Shown here: positions 11,348 to 22,574 of the stretch, piece after piece
Layout of the letters: the number at the start of each line of letters is the position of its first letter
Position numbering within the stretch: position 1 is the stretch's first letter
Assembly (NCBI GenBank): GCA_037693485.1
Contig: CM075344.1
Location: 36,829,501 to 36,893,500, forward strand
From: Kitagawia praeruptora
Taxonomy: Eukaryota > Streptophyta > Magnoliopsida > Apiales > Apiaceae
Direction of reading: 5' to 3'
DNA: 64,000 nucleotides
Position numbers and translations under genes: made by a program
Notes under the pieces: generated by a model
Told to the model about the DNA's origin: nothing
The model's database searches: none
What the model saw: only the letters and a program-made list of their open reading frames with translations

Positions 11348-12409
11348 GTGAAAGATCAGGGAAAGTACTGTGCATTCCATGAAGTGAATGGTCACGAGAC
11401 TGCTGATTGCAGGCACTTGAAAGATCAAATTGAAGAATTGATTAGAGGTGGATACCTGACGAAATTTGTAGCCCAAGAGGCTAAGAAATATAAAGAAGAT
11501 AGAGATAGCAAGAACAAGGCTCCTGGAAACCAAGAAAGGACTACCCGAGCTAATAGCATTCATACCATCTTTGGCGGCCCTTACTTGGGGGGTGCCAGTC
11601 GGAATGCCAGAGATAGGTATGCCCGGGAAGCCAGGGGGAAACCCCTAACAAACATTTTTCACCTTTCAGAAAGGCCCCCCAAGTTGTTCAAAGGGGAAAC
11701 CGCCGATATCTCCTTTACTGAGGAGGATGCCAAGTGGGTTCACCACCCCCATAATGATGCTTTGGTGGTAACCATGAATATTGGTGGAATGAATGTACAC
11801 AGAGTGCTGGTGGATAATGGAAGCTCAGTAAATATCTTGGCATATACTACATTCCAGAAATTGGGGCTTTTGGACAAGGAGTTATTGCCTACCAACAATG
11901 AGCTATATGGGTTTACTGGTAACCCAGTCCAAATCATGGGCAAGGTCAAATTACCCTTGACATTGGGCGTGGATCCCTGCAAGGCCACCCAAATGGCAGA
12001 ATTCATGGTGGTAGATGAAGACATTTCCCACAATGCAATTCTCGGTAGACCAATATTGAAAGATATGAGGGTGGTAACCTCAATATACCACTTTTCAATG
12101 AAGTTTCCCACACCAAACGGCATTGGGTGTGTGAAAGGATGTCAACATGAGTCAAGGGAATGCTATAACAGAGCTATGCAGGCTGCCGAGAAGGCAGACA
12201 AACCTATTCAAGTTGAAGAAAAGGCTGATGGAGAAGCCTTAATGAGAAGCCATGGGCTTGAGCCACAGAAGTTTGAAAGAGCATCGTGTAATGCCATCAT
12301 GATCGTGGAGTTACCGGAGGAACCTACTGAAGAGGTTCCTATTTTTCGGGGGGTAGTACCACCACAAAGCTTGTTGTTGGAAGCTGCCGAGAAAAATGAT
12401 GAAATTTAA
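11348..12409 (+). pseudogene. Element 1 gag C-terminus and protease
   Basis: This frame resumes the polyprotein after the frameshift. It has a zinc-type motif CAFHEVNGHETADC at residues 8-21 and the retropepsin active site LVDNGSSVN (Asp156), as in element 2 (Asp645). There is no natural ATG here: the frame opens with GTG because it is a continuation, not a separate gene. It stops at TAA 12407-12409, but the same frame continues to the pol segment at 12467, so the stop is a nonsense mutation when compared with the unbroken frame of element 2. The protease would release the mature gag and pol products. Confidence 0.85.
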
Positions 12410-12466
12410 AACATTTCACTGGAAGGCATAGTAAAAAGTGCCTCAGATGATGATCTAGGCGAAGCA

Positions 12467-15400
12467 ATGCTAGAGAATGAGAACCAGAGAATGGAGAAAG
12501 GACTCCCGGTTGAGATTGACATTGATCCTAGGATGCCCGGTACCCTGGAAAAGGCAGGGGCTGCCGAAGATACTATCCCCATACTAGTGGATGCTGAAGA
12601 TCCTAGTAAAATCTTAAAAATTGGACAACAGCTAGATGAAAAGACAAGAGAAAGGTTGACTGCTTTCCTTAAAAGCAACCTTGATGTGTTTGCATGGTGT
12701 CATTCTGACATGGTGGGGATCGACCCGAAAGTCATGTGCCACCACTTGAACATTGATCCTGAGATAAGGGGTATTCGGCAGAAAAGAAGGCCTGTCAGTG
12801 GTGAAAGGGCTACCGCCCTCCAGGATGAGGTAGACCGGTTATTGAAAGCTGGTTTGATCAAAGAATCCTTCTACCCAACATGGCTAGCAAACCCGGTACT
12901 GGTCCGGAAGCCCAATGGGAAATGGAGGACATGTGTTGACTTTACTGATCTGAATAAGGCATGCCCTAAGGATAGCTTCCCGCTACCCAGAATTGATCAA
13001 CTGGTGGATGCCACGGCAGGCCATGCTTTGCTAAGTTTCATGGATGCCTACTCCGGATATAACCAGATACCGATGCATGAACCAGACCAGGAGCATACCA
13101 GCTTCATAACTGATAGGGGACTGTACTGTTATGTGGGGATGCCGTTTGGGCTATTGAATGCCGGGGCAACCTACCAAAGGCTGGTAAACATGATGTTTAA
13201 AGAACAGATTGGTAAGACTATGGAAGTCTATGTTGATGATATGTTGGTCAAATCAAAGGTGGCAGCCGACCATGTGTTGCACCTATCCGAGATGTTCGAT
13301 ATCCTAAGGAAATACCGGATGAAGTTGAACCCTCAAAAGTGTGTTTTTGGTGTGGAGTCTGGAAAATTTCTTGGATTCATTGTGAACCACAGAGGGATTG
13401 AGGCAAACCCTGCAAAAATCAAAGCATTGCTGGAACTGTGGTCACCAAGGAATGTAAAAGAAGTCCAAGGGCATACCGGAAGGGTAGCAGCCCTAAATAG
13501 ATTCGTATCTCGGTCTTCCGACAAGTGCAAGGAGTTTTTCAAGGCTATCAAGAAGGGTCAAAACTTTGAATGGACCCCAGAATGTGAGGAAGCCTTTAAG
13601 AAACTAAAAGAACAGTTGGGAAGCCCACCATTGCTCTCCAAACCCTTGGAGGGTGAGGTACTCATTTTATATTTAGCTGTTTCTGAATACTCTATAAGTG
13701 CTGTGTTGATCCGGGAGGAAGAACAAGTACAATACCCGGTATACTACGTGAGCAAAAGGCTGTTGGACGCGGAAGCCCGGTATCCCAGTATGGAAAAGCT
13801 AGCATATGCTCTAATATTGGCTTCCAGGAAGCTAAGGCCTTACTTTCAGGCCCATAAAATTGAAGTTAGAACATCCTTCCCGCTAAGGCAAGTGATGCAC
13901 AAGCCGGAAGCCTCCGGTAGAATGATGAAATGGGCTGTCGAGCTAGGACAGTTTGAAGTAGATTACAAGCCCCGAACTGCTATCAAAGGCCAAGCACTGG
14001 CTGATTTCTTACTGGAGTTTCCTCCTGATTTTGAGGTTACCAAAGAAGATTGTACCTCGGTACCCCTAGTTACCGAAGGGGATGCCGGAGGCCCCCAATT
14101 ATGGTGGAACCTATATGTTGATGGAGCAGTAAACAATAATGGGGGAGGTGCAGGAATAGAGTTGGTAAGCCCAGAGGGGCACCGAATTCAGAGTGCCATA
14201 CACTTTGGCTTCAAGGCTACCAACAACGATGCAGAGTATGAGGCCCTGATTGCTGGTTTAAAACTGGCTCTGGAAATGAAGGTAGAATACCTAAATATGT
14301 TCAGTGACTCCATGCTGATTGTGTGGCAGATTAAAGGAAGCTTCCAGCGTCGAGGCCCCCGCACTGAACTTTACATGAGGTATGCCCAAAAACTTATCAG
14401 TAGGTTCAAATTGCTAAATCTAAATCAGATCCCAAGGGTGGAAAATGCCAATGCTGATGCCCTTGCCAAGTTGGGATCCCAAAAAGAAGCTGTTCTGTTA
14501 GGAGTGATACCCCTCGAAGTGCAACTCCAACCAAGTATCCATCGAGAGGAGACTATGGAAATAGAATCTTCAATGGAAAGCCAATGGACAACCCCAATAC
14601 GTGAATATATCACCAAGGGGACGCTTCCAAAAGACAAAGATGAAGCCCGGAAACTCAAATACAAGGCTGCCCGTTATGTGATCTATGATGGCATTCTATA
14701 CAAGAGGGGTTTTAACCAACCTCTACTTAAATGTATATCTGGAAATGAATGTGAATATATCCTAAGGGAAATTCATGAAGGCATTTGTGGCAACCACTCG
14801 GGGGGTACCTCCCTGGCCCACAAAATTCTCCGACAGGGTTACTACTGGCCTACCATGAAAACTAATGCCTATGACTTTGCTAAAGCTTGTGATCAATGCC
14901 AAAGGTTTTCTAACTTCAATAGCAACCCAGCTGTGGAACTAAGGCCCATTGGAAGCCCCTGGCCCTTTGCAATATGGGGGATTGACCTGATTGGGGAGCT
15001 TCCCAAAGGCAGAGGTGGTGTGAAATATGTCGTGGTAGCCGTTGACTACTTTACCAAATGGGCAGAGGCGGAACCCCTAGCTACCATCACTGCCGGTAAG
15101 CTGAAGGAATTTGTTAAGCGAGCCATTATATGTAGATACGGGGTACCGTACAAGCTGATCTCAGATAATGGCAAGCAATTTGATAGTAGAGAGATGAGAA
15201 GTCTATGTGAGGACTTGGAGATAAAGAAAGATTTTTCAGCCGTTTGCCACCCCCAGAGCAATGGGCAGACGGAAGCTGTGAATAAAATAATCAAGCACAC
15301 TCTAAAAGCCAAGTTGGAAGATAAAAAGGGAAACTGGCCAGAGGAGCTTCCAATGGTCTTGTGGTCTTACAACACCACTCCCAGGTCCACAACCGGAGAG

Positions 15401-15820
15401 TCTCCCTTTGCTCTTACCTATGGCTGTGAAGCTATGGTCCCAGTGGAAGTTGGGACAGGGTCCTACCGGAGGGACAATTTTAATCAAGAATCAAATGAAA
15501 TAAATCAGAGGCTGGCCCTAGACATGGTAGAGGAAAACCGGGCTACCGCCCAGCTGAAACTTGTGGCTTACCAGCAGAGGACCCGCAAATACTACAAAAA
15601 TAAGGTACGCCCTCGACCCCTCAAGGTTGGTGACCTAGTACTGAGAAGAATGATGCCCAATATGCGGGTTCCCGGGCACGGAGCCTTTGGAGCAAATTCG
15701 GAAGGACCTTACAAAATAAAGTCTATCTTTTGGGAAGGCACTTACCACCTTGAAGACATGGATGGGAACACTATTCCCCGTGCTTGGAATGCCGAGCACC
15801 TAAAAAAGTACTATCAATAA
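12467..15820 (+). CDS. pol: Element 1 pol: RT, two RNase H domains, integrase
   Basis: The frame has 1117 residues. Reverse transcriptase covers about 110-330 with the catalytic YVDD at 255-258. The Ty3 RNase H covers about 395-515. A second RNase H-type domain at about 548-680 opens LYVDGAVNNNGG (Asp552, Glu590, Asp614 candidates); this dual arrangement marks Tat elements. Integrase has an HHCC zinc site (His770, His777, Cys808, Cys811) and the DDE triad Asp840, Asp900, Glu936. It ends without a chromodomain. The ATG at 12467 is only the first Met after an in-frame stop; the segment is really the 3' part of a gag-pol reading frame and probably is not translated alone. Confidence 0.88.
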   Translation: MLENENQRMEKGLPVEIDIDPRMPGTLEKAGAAEDTIPILVDAEDPSKILKIGQQLDEKTRERLTAFLKSNLDVFAWCHSDMVGIDPKVMCHHLNIDPEIRGIRQKRRPVSGERATALQDEVDRLLKAGLIKESFYPTWLANPVLVRKPNGKWRTCVDFTDLNKACPKDSFPLPRIDQLVDATAGHALLSFMDAYSGYNQIPMHEPDQEHTSFITDRGLYCYVGMPFGLLNAGATYQRLVNMMFKEQIGKTMEVYVDDMLVKSKVAADHVLHLSEMFDILRKYRMKLNPQKCVFGVESGKFLGFIVNHRGIEANPAKIKALLELWSPRNVKEVQGHTGRVAALNRFVSRSSDKCKEFFKAIKKGQNFEWTPECEEAFKKLKEQLGSPPLLSKPLEGEVLILYLAVSEYSISAVLIREEEQVQYPVYYVSKRLLDAEARYPSMEKLAYALILASRKLRPYFQAHKIEVRTSFPLRQVMHKPEASGRMMKWAVELGQFEVDYKPRTAIKGQALADFLLEFPPDFEVTKEDCTSVPLVTEGDAGGPQLWWNLYVDGAVNNNGGGAGIELVSPEGHRIQSAIHFGFKATNNDAEYEALIAGLKLALEMKVEYLNMFSDSMLIVWQIKGSFQRRGPRTELYMRYAQKLISRFKLLNLNQIPRVENANADALAKLGSQKEAVLLGVIPLEVQLQPSIHREETMEIESSMESQWTTPIREYITKGTLPKDKDEARKLKYKAARYVIYDGILYKRGFNQPLLKCISGNECEYILREIHEGICGNHSGGTSLAHKILRQGYYWPTMKTNAYDFAKACDQCQRFSNFNSNPAVELRPIGSPWPFAIWGIDLIGELPKGRGGVKYVVVAVDYFTKWAEAEPLATITAGKLKEFVKRAIICRYGVPYKLISDNGKQFDSREMRSLCEDLEIKKDFSAVCHPQSNGQTEAVNKIIKHTLKAKLEDKKGNWPEELPMVLWSYNTTPRSTTGESPFALTYGCEAMVPVEVGTGSYRRDNFNQESNEINQRLALDMVEENRATAQLKLVAYQQRTRKYYKNKVRPRPLKVGDLVLRRMMPNMRVPGHGAFGANSEGPYKIKSIFWEGTYHLEDMDGNTIPRAWNAEHLKKYYQ

Positions 15821-16197
15821 GACTCTTTTCAGAGCAAACGTAGGCCTCTTTCAGGCTTAGGATGAATAAAGGCAACTTACTAGTTGTGGTTGCGGCATTT
15901 CCCTTTCAGTTCTTAGGATTTCATGATTTTCAGTAGATGCCCGGGGGGTAGTGGATACACACCCCGTCTGGATGAAAGTTGATGTAATCGTACTCTTTGA
16001 TTTTCAGTAAAAGTAGAAGTTGATTGTTTCCTTTTACATTTACCACTTATAAATATTTTCAGAAAAATATGTAAGATCAACAAGCATAGTTCTACATGGC
16101 AGCCAGGCTACCATCCAGAACTAGGGGGGTAGTAGTGGATACACCTCTCAGCTTAACAGGTTGAAATTATTAGAATTTTAAAATTTGAATTACCAAA
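15821..16197 (+). other. Post-pol segment with two polypurine-like tracts
   Basis: This is non-coding. CCGGGGGGTAGTGGATACAC begins at 15941 and CTAGGGGGGTAGTAGTGGAT at 16121. Both resemble the terminal polypurine tract AATCGGGGGGTAGT at 21491-21504, yet lie 5.4 kb upstream of it. Element 2 has two comparable tracts right after pol. Confidence 0.7.
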
Positions 16198-16855
16198 CAT
16201 GTACGGAACCTTGAGTGGTTCACATGGCTTACTTGGTTATCAGGGCATGTGTGGTACCCTGTTCGGCACACTTGGATCCCTTCAACACCAGACATGTACG
16301 GAACCTTGAGTGGTTCACATGGCTTACTTGGTTATCAGGGCATGTGTGGTACCCTGTTCGGCACACTTGGATCCCTTCAACACCAGACATGTACGGAACC
16401 TTGAGTGGTTCACATGGCTTACTTGGTTATCAGGGCATGTATGGAACCCTGTTCGGCATACATGGTTCCCTTTATTACTTGGGCTTGTGTGGTACCCTGA
16501 TTGGCGCACTTGGATCCCTTCAACACCAGACATGTACGGAACCTTGAGTGGTTCACATGGCTTACTTGGTTACCAGGGCATGTATGGAACCCTGTTCGGC
16601 ATACATGGTTCCCTTCATTACTTGGGCTTGTGTGGTACCCTGATTGGCACACTTGGATCCCATCAATACCAGACATGTATGGAACCTTGATTGGTTCACA
16701 TGGCTTACTTGGTTATCAGGGCATGTATGGAACCCTGTTCGGCATACATGGTTCCCTTCATTACTTGGGCTTGTGTGGTACCCTGTTCGGCACACTTCGG
16801 TCCTTTTTAATATGAGACATATGCGTAACCTTGAGTGGTTCACATATCTCACTCA
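16198..16855 (+). repeat. Higher-order tandem repeat of 47-48-bp monomers
   Basis: Three related monomers alternate. A starts CATGTACGGAACCTTGAGTG (48 bp), B CATGTGTGGTACCCTGTTCG (47 bp), C CATGTATGGAACCCTGTTCG (48 bp). The order is A B A B A C B A C B A C B A, giving a 95-bp period that turns into a 143-bp period. All share CATGTNNGGNACC. The last A is diverged and incomplete. Such arrays are known from the 3' regions of Tat/Ogre elements. The overlapping open frames on both strands are repeat artefacts. Confidence 0.9.
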
Positions 16856-17727
16856 GCCAATAATCGTGTATGGAATCACGACTAACATACGTTAATTATT
16901 CAATCATCAGCCTATGTGGTTACAAGAGTTAACCCATATGGATTACCAAATGCCTTACAAACACGGCCTTGCAGGAATGGCTTACATGGCATCACCACAT
17001 ATGATTCATTAATTGATTGGGACTCCCGGAATAAAGGTTTCCAGGCTGAGCCTCCGGCACCCAGGCTACCGAATATGGGCTACCGGCCAAGGGGCTCCCG
17101 GAGTCAGGTTCCCGCCTTCGTGCTCTCAGATATTATAGGGTTACCGGACGGTACCCCCCCCCCCCCCACACCCATAGTGGTAACCACGCAGACTAAGGTA
17201 CAAGTAGTTCACCATTTATGTGACTGCTTATCCAGGTACACGCTGCCATCGTTTCTCAAGTACATTTCCATGTTACGTTACCATGCTATCATTCAATTCC
17301 TGATTCATGATTTATCATTTATCTCGTTTAATCAACGTGAATATGACATATATCCTCTAAAATACTCGTATAAACTTGTATTAGGATCAACACCCAGAGT
17401 CATATTAGAATTCGATAATAACAATCGGTCATGAGTTGTTTTAAGTTAAGACATCACTCATCCCATTTAGCGAGTCTAGCATCTAAGGCGTAACCAGTTA
17501 TGGTACAATAATTATACTCACCACAGAAAGAATTAGATAATAAAACAAACATGCATTTGATGAACAAAGCAAGTTCAAAAGTGCCAAGGCCTGCGACCAT
17601 AGAACGAGTAGAGTTATGAAATTTAAGATTACATTTGTGGAACGTTAAAGGAGCCCACCCCCTAAATCAAAACCAAGTTTGGATACGTTAACAAAAGGCT
17701 TAGGAGAGATAAGAGGAAAGAGTGCGC
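16856..17727. other. Non-coding part of element 1
   Basis: No supported gene. It includes a C-run (about 17157-17167) and TACCGG/CCGGA-rich sequence at 17045-17155, also seen in the LTR. It is the probable 3' flank of the antisense gene that ends at 17728. Confidence 0.55.
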
Positions 17728-20170
17728 TTAAGCAGAGGGAGTGTCCTTGGTGGCATCTGAGCTATGGGAATCCTCAACGGGATCGATCTTCTTAGCAGAA
17801 TCGCCCGGAGCAACCTCAACCATGCCTGCGGGAGCCTCACCCTTAGCATCAGGAACAGGAGTAAGTTCAGCGGTATCCCCTTGAGTAGCCGGAGGTATAG
17901 ACACATCCTTAGGCCTGGCAGCTTTAACCTTTACCGCTTCCGCTTTGAATTCTTCCACCTGGTTCACCGCATCCTCGCCCAATAGCGCCCAATCTAAATT
18001 TGGCATTACTTTCCACGTCGACTTCATGTAGTCTCGAGCACCTTTGTTGAACCCCATCCTATATCTTTCAGGCAAAGCTTCCTTGTATTTCTTAGTGGCA
18101 GCCTGCAGGGCGTCAACCTGAGTTTCGAGCTCTTTGATTGTGGAATCGTAGGAGGCAACCAGCTCTCCCTTCTCCTTACCCTGATCAGACACCAACTTGC
18201 CCAGCTTATCTTTCTCCTTGCTCATGTTCGACAAATCACTTCTCAATTTCTTATTAAAATCCAACAACTTCTTCTTGTCACCCTCAAGAATTTGCATATC
18301 GGCTTTCAGCTGCTTCATTTCATCCCGAAGCCTCATGTCGCCACGAGTAGCCAAGGCCAGTTGGTTGGAAAGCCTCAATTGATGGAAGAAGCTCTCACCT
18401 GCAGAGCATAGCATGGATTTGGCAGCATCAGAACTCTTCTGCTTTGACCACCCGGAGATAACCTCAACGGGAATGTGACCACCAGCCAATCGATAGAATT
18501 GCTCAACATCACTCATGGGAGTGTTAGGCTGTGAAACCTTAGCTTTCTTGGAAGATCGGGTTTCCGGAGTGGATGTCGGGTTTCCAGAAAGCTGAGAGTG
18601 CCTGCGTTTATCCTGGGTAGAGGGCTCAGTCTTGGCGACAATAGATCCATGAACCCTATAAATTGGAGTAGCAACAATAGGGGTCCCCAACATAACTACA
18701 TCATCATCAGGAAATAAGTCTTCATACTTTTCGGAAGGCTGAATGAATGACGGCACAGATCCCGACATACCTGAAAGAAGGGGATATAAAGAGCAAATGT
18801 TAGTCAATTAACTTACACAATACATAAAAGAAGATGCACAAAAGTGTATGCTAGTATACCAGGAAGGAGACACAAGTTAGATGTGACCTCGACGTAACCC
18901 TGGGTTCTGAATGCGGGTATCCGCTCAGATACTTCACGGAAGGCTGAACCAGGAACCTCTTCACCGACATCCTCATTCGAGAGAGTGGGCGAAGCGTTCC
19001 TAGGTAAGCCAAAACCCAAATCTATCAAAACCTCGGGTGTAAGTAAGCTATCACCGTCCCCTAACTTGGCTGCTAACTTAGCAATCCGTTTAGCCCGCTT
19101 TTCCTCCAAACCCTCTAACAGAGTTGGATCCGGGAACCCTAAATGGAATAGCCCGGCATAAGAAGGATTGATGATAAAAGGACAGGAAAGAAACAAAGGA
19201 AATCAAAGAGAATGTGCTTACTCGGAGACATGTTGAAGTCCTTTCTAATTTCCCCACCGTCATAACAGTACAAGAATAACTCTTGCCAATCATACATTCC
19301 TCGTTTGTTTCCTTTGGCACACTGACCGTGGCGATTATTCCAGGACGTGAGATAATATATCCCCGGTTTCCTTGTAACTTCCTTTAGTTGGTAGAAGTAC
19401 CCTAATTCTCTCACCGACAGAGGAACTGCAAAGTGCTGATGATAAAGAATATACATACATGCCGCTACCCGAAAGGAATTGGGGGTTAGCTGAAGAGGAG
19501 CCAAATCATAAAATTCAAGAAGTTCAAGGAAGAATGGGTGCATAGGCATGGAAAACCCAAGTTTAAAGTAGTTGGCAGATAGAACAGCACCAGGAATAAC
19601 CTGATCGGGTTCAAAGTTGTCAAACCGGTGGCATCTCTCTCCCTTATCCGGGACTACCAGTGAGCATCCCGGATTGCAAGCCTTGAGTAGCTTCTCCAGT
19701 TTATCAAGGTTCATTAGGGAATTCATATTCTCACAGGCGGGTACGGTCTTACCCACCTTCACTGGCTGCACCTTCCTCTCATTTTCCCTATAATTACCAC
19801 TATTATGGAGCGGTTGCTCTTCACTGTTCAAAGAATTACCATGAGATTCGATAGGAAAGTCCCCGGAAGTAGTTCTTCCCTCAACGTCAGTATTGGAGCT
19901 CAAGGTTACCAGATCAATGGTAGCTATCCCCAAACTCGAGGAGTCTGCCTCTTGAGTGTATATGGGATGCCTATTCACTATTTCAACCTCCAAGGGATTA
20001 ATTACCTCCACCCTGGAACGGGTACGAGAACTCACAGAAGGCTTCACAGGAGATATAGAACGAGGGAGAAGGAGGTCATTCAAGTGGGTGGACCAGGAAT
20101 CAGAGGGACCCCCGGAGATTGGTGATAGATTTCCCGGTTGACTGAATGAGCTTTCCGGAGAACAAGACAT
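17728..20170 (-). CDS. Element 1 antisense gene, putative gypsy-type transposon domain protein
   Basis: This is a three-exon gene on the strand opposite to gag-pol: exons 20170-19222, 19138-18860 and 18770-17728, with GT-AG introns, phases that join cleanly and 756 codons without a stop. The start ATG directly follows a CAG splice acceptor, implying a 5' UTR intron (donor near 20916). Residues of the first exon include MHPFFLELLEFYDLAPLQLT, typical of the plant family called putative gypsy type transposon domain (PF04195 as I recognise it). The last exon is coiled-coil rich (Lys/Glu/Leu) with ETQVDALQAA and ALLGEDAVNQVEEFK segments. Element 2 has a homologue in the same relative place. Function is unknown. 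It stays open although the element's gag-pol has decayed. Confidence 0.8.
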
Positions 20171-20916
20171 CTGCAACCAGGGAAAGGAAGCAGGTCAGTA
20201 GAAGAAGCTGGAAAAAGGACTACCTACGGATAGGGAAACCCGGATTGAACAGCGGAAGCCCCCTAACCTAAAAAGTACTTTGGCAAGGGTAGGTGTATCA
20301 CGGACAAGGTTAAAAAAAAAAAAACTAAGCGGCACAATATTTAGAATTCAGCCTAGAGCTAAAAGGGATAGAGCCTGGAGAGTAGCAATCAATGTGGTAA
20401 CCTAGTAAGATGGTGTCAAGATTGCACAATCCAAGTGAAAAGAGGGAAAATAGGCCTAGGGTATCATCAACATACTTAGGCCAATCGATTACATGTGTTT
20501 GCTCAATGGAACGGGTTCAAAAGCTAACAGAGTTCATAGAGAACAAATATCAAACATGTAATGAGCATCTAAAGAGTAACCAAGGGGGAACCGGAGTACA
20601 AATCGCCTCAAACCCCTTCGATGTGCACGCAAAAGATAGGAATTTACACATGCAACTAGAAATCAAGATCTAGACGGACAGATCTATTCCAAAGAAGGGC
20701 CAACAGTTGAAAAATACAACAAGAATCAATGGATGAACATGAAAAGGTTCAAATGAATCAAAATAATTGACATGCAACATCTCCTAGAATACGGAACCCA
20801 CTGTCGATTCAAGGACATGTAATGATGTGTACGGAGTTCAGTGTGTGTGTGTAGCAATCATACGCATAATCACCAAAAAATTGCATACAGACAGGTTAAG
20901 AAATTCAGAAGTATAC
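20171..20916 (-). other. Predicted 5' UTR intron of the antisense gene
   Basis: The - strand donor CCAG|GTATAC lies at 20917/20916 and the acceptor TTGCAG|ATG at 20171. Upstream, the - strand has a TATATATCTATAATATTA tract near 21065-21045 that could act as a TATA region. Element 2 shows the same layout, with the acceptor also touching the ATG. Confidence 0.5.
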
Positions 20917-21490
20917 CTGGATAAAGTCGAAAGGAAGAGTGTAAAAACACTGTAGCCTTCGCCGGAAGCCTCGTCGGGAAAATCTCGAAAACCTTTGCGT
21001 TCTCGGAAGAGAATATGATGAATGGTAAAAAGAAAAGTGAAAGGTTAATATTATAGATATATAAGAATAGAAGAAAAGAGGCGTGATCCCCTTGATTAAT
21101 GAATGTGGCACAGAAAACGAGATGGAGTGGGAAACGTCCTTTGCTTGAAAAATGGCTGATTTTTTCAATTTATCTGTGTAAAAACGGTAGAGTCCTAGCC
21201 TGTTTTTTCCTCCTCAATAGTTATCATTTTATTTCCAAAGAATTAAAATGATTAATCTATCCTTAAACGAGTAAAAATACGAGGCTTCCGCTTTTATTCT
21301 GATTCGAGCTTCTATAGCACAAGTACGAGAGCTACTAATTATAAACATCAGAATTAGCCCCAACTTTATGATTAAGAGTTTTCAGTATTGACATGTGGTG
21401 TTGATTTAGCAAGATAGCAAAAAGATGAATTTTCTTAGCAACCGGCACCCCGTGGATAATAAGGTTCCCCTTGCACATAGTACTTCAGGG
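20917..21490. other. Probable promoter region of the antisense gene
   Basis: This non-coding sequence between the antisense leader and the polypurine tract is the likely place for antisense transcription to start, firing away from the 3' LTR. No sense-strand gene was found. Confidence 0.45.
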
Positions 21491-21504
21491 AATCGGGGGG
21501 TAGT
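21491..21504 (+). other. Polypurine tract of element 1
   Basis: AATCGGGGGGTAGT directly abuts the 3' LTR, the position from which plus-strand DNA synthesis is primed. Element 2 has AACCGGGGGGTACT at the equivalent place. Confidence 0.85.
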
Positions 21505-22456
21505 TGTTGTGACCAAAATCTTGCATGGGTTAGATTTAGGCCCACTAGAGGATTAGGGTCCAGATCCATGAAGAGAATGAGTAATCTGTCGGGTTTCCGG
21601 AGGCTTGCGGTAGCCCTAGGGGCTACCATGTACACTGCAGCACAGGAACGCATGGCTAAGGGCCTCAAGGTATCCCCTTGAGGATAACCTATAACTATTA
21701 TCAGTCATCCAGTAGAGCTTCCAGAGTAGCTTCCGTGGTAGGGGTTACCGGAGGGGGTACCGGAGCCAGGCTACCGGGCGGTACCCCCAGCTTCCGCCGG
21801 AAGCCTGATCAGGCTGCCAAATCAGATAAGGCACGCCTCCTACTTTTTAGGAACACGTTTATATCATCTAAAAACACTCTCAAACAGATAAACATTCAGT
21901 TATTTGAGGATATATGTCATATATACTTGATAAATGATACAAAATCAAGATAAATACAAGAGATAATCATTCTATGTTACCTAAACTGCTTGGTAACCTG
22001 ATTTTATACATCACACTCGATTATTATCAGAAATAACAGTCATTATCCCACTGGAGAGAGGATAACTCATCATGAACAAACAATCATATCATTCAAGAAC
22101 TACATTCGGGCTTGATCCACTATAAAAAGTGGTATGTAGGCAGTTTACGGGATCTTCTTCGACACCTTACACTCCTTGAGTAGCTAGAGCACGTGCACTC
22201 TTGTGTGACATAGTCAAATTAGGGTTCTTGGTTGGCCAACATTTGGTCCTTGAGCTCTCATCTCGTAGATTCAGTCCGATCCTTCCGAGGAACCACATCC
22301 CGTGTTCTTCGGTAACCCTAGTCGTGAGCCTTCCCGAGCGGCTAGCTATTGATCTTCAACCACGAGCCTTTCTGGGTGGTTGGGCGATTCCTTGTTTACT
22401 GGCGCTATTCCAGCACGAGGCCTCGTAATCTGTTGTGCTAAATTCCTCCCACAACA
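21505..22456 (+). repeat. 3' LTR of element 1
   Basis: It is 952 bp and collinear with the 5' LTR, with about 19 substitutions and no net length change. The TATA box here reads TATAAAAA (22121-22128). Confidence 0.95.
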
Positions 22457-22574
22457 AGTTGCATCGAAACGATATTAAACAAGAAACAATCGTAATTCAT
22501 TATTTTTGGAGATACAATAACGTGATTTGTTGTAATTTCTTATAAATTTTTATCACTAAATCAAAAATCATTCC
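22457..22574. other. 118-bp strip of host DNA between elements 1 and 2
   Basis: It starts with the right AGTTG duplication of element 1 and ends with the left ATTCC duplication of element 2. It is AT-rich and non-coding: the original host sequence left between two independent insertions. Confidence 0.9.

Larger units (their letters stand above)
8661..22456 (+). mobile_element. Element 1: Tat-lineage Ty3/gypsy LTR retrotransposon
   Basis: This 13.8-kb element has 952-bp LTRs at both ends, TG..CA termini and a perfect 5-bp target duplication. Order: LTR, primer-binding site, gag, protease, reverse transcriptase, RNase H, a second RNase H domain, integrase, tandem-repeat region, antisense gene, polypurine tract, LTR. 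The extra RNase H domain, missing chromodomain and long 3' region place it in the Tat lineage. I counted roughly 19 differences between the LTRs. Gag-pol is interrupted three times (stops at 11241 and 12407, frameshift near 11340), so it is not autonomous as read; the antisense gene remains open. Confidence 0.95.

Noticed and set aside
16215..16895. Overlapping open frames on both strands with repeated residues (GTLSGSHGLLGYQG and similar)
   Set aside because: They are translations of the 47-48-bp tandem array; a period divisible or nearly divisible by three keeps frames open by chance.
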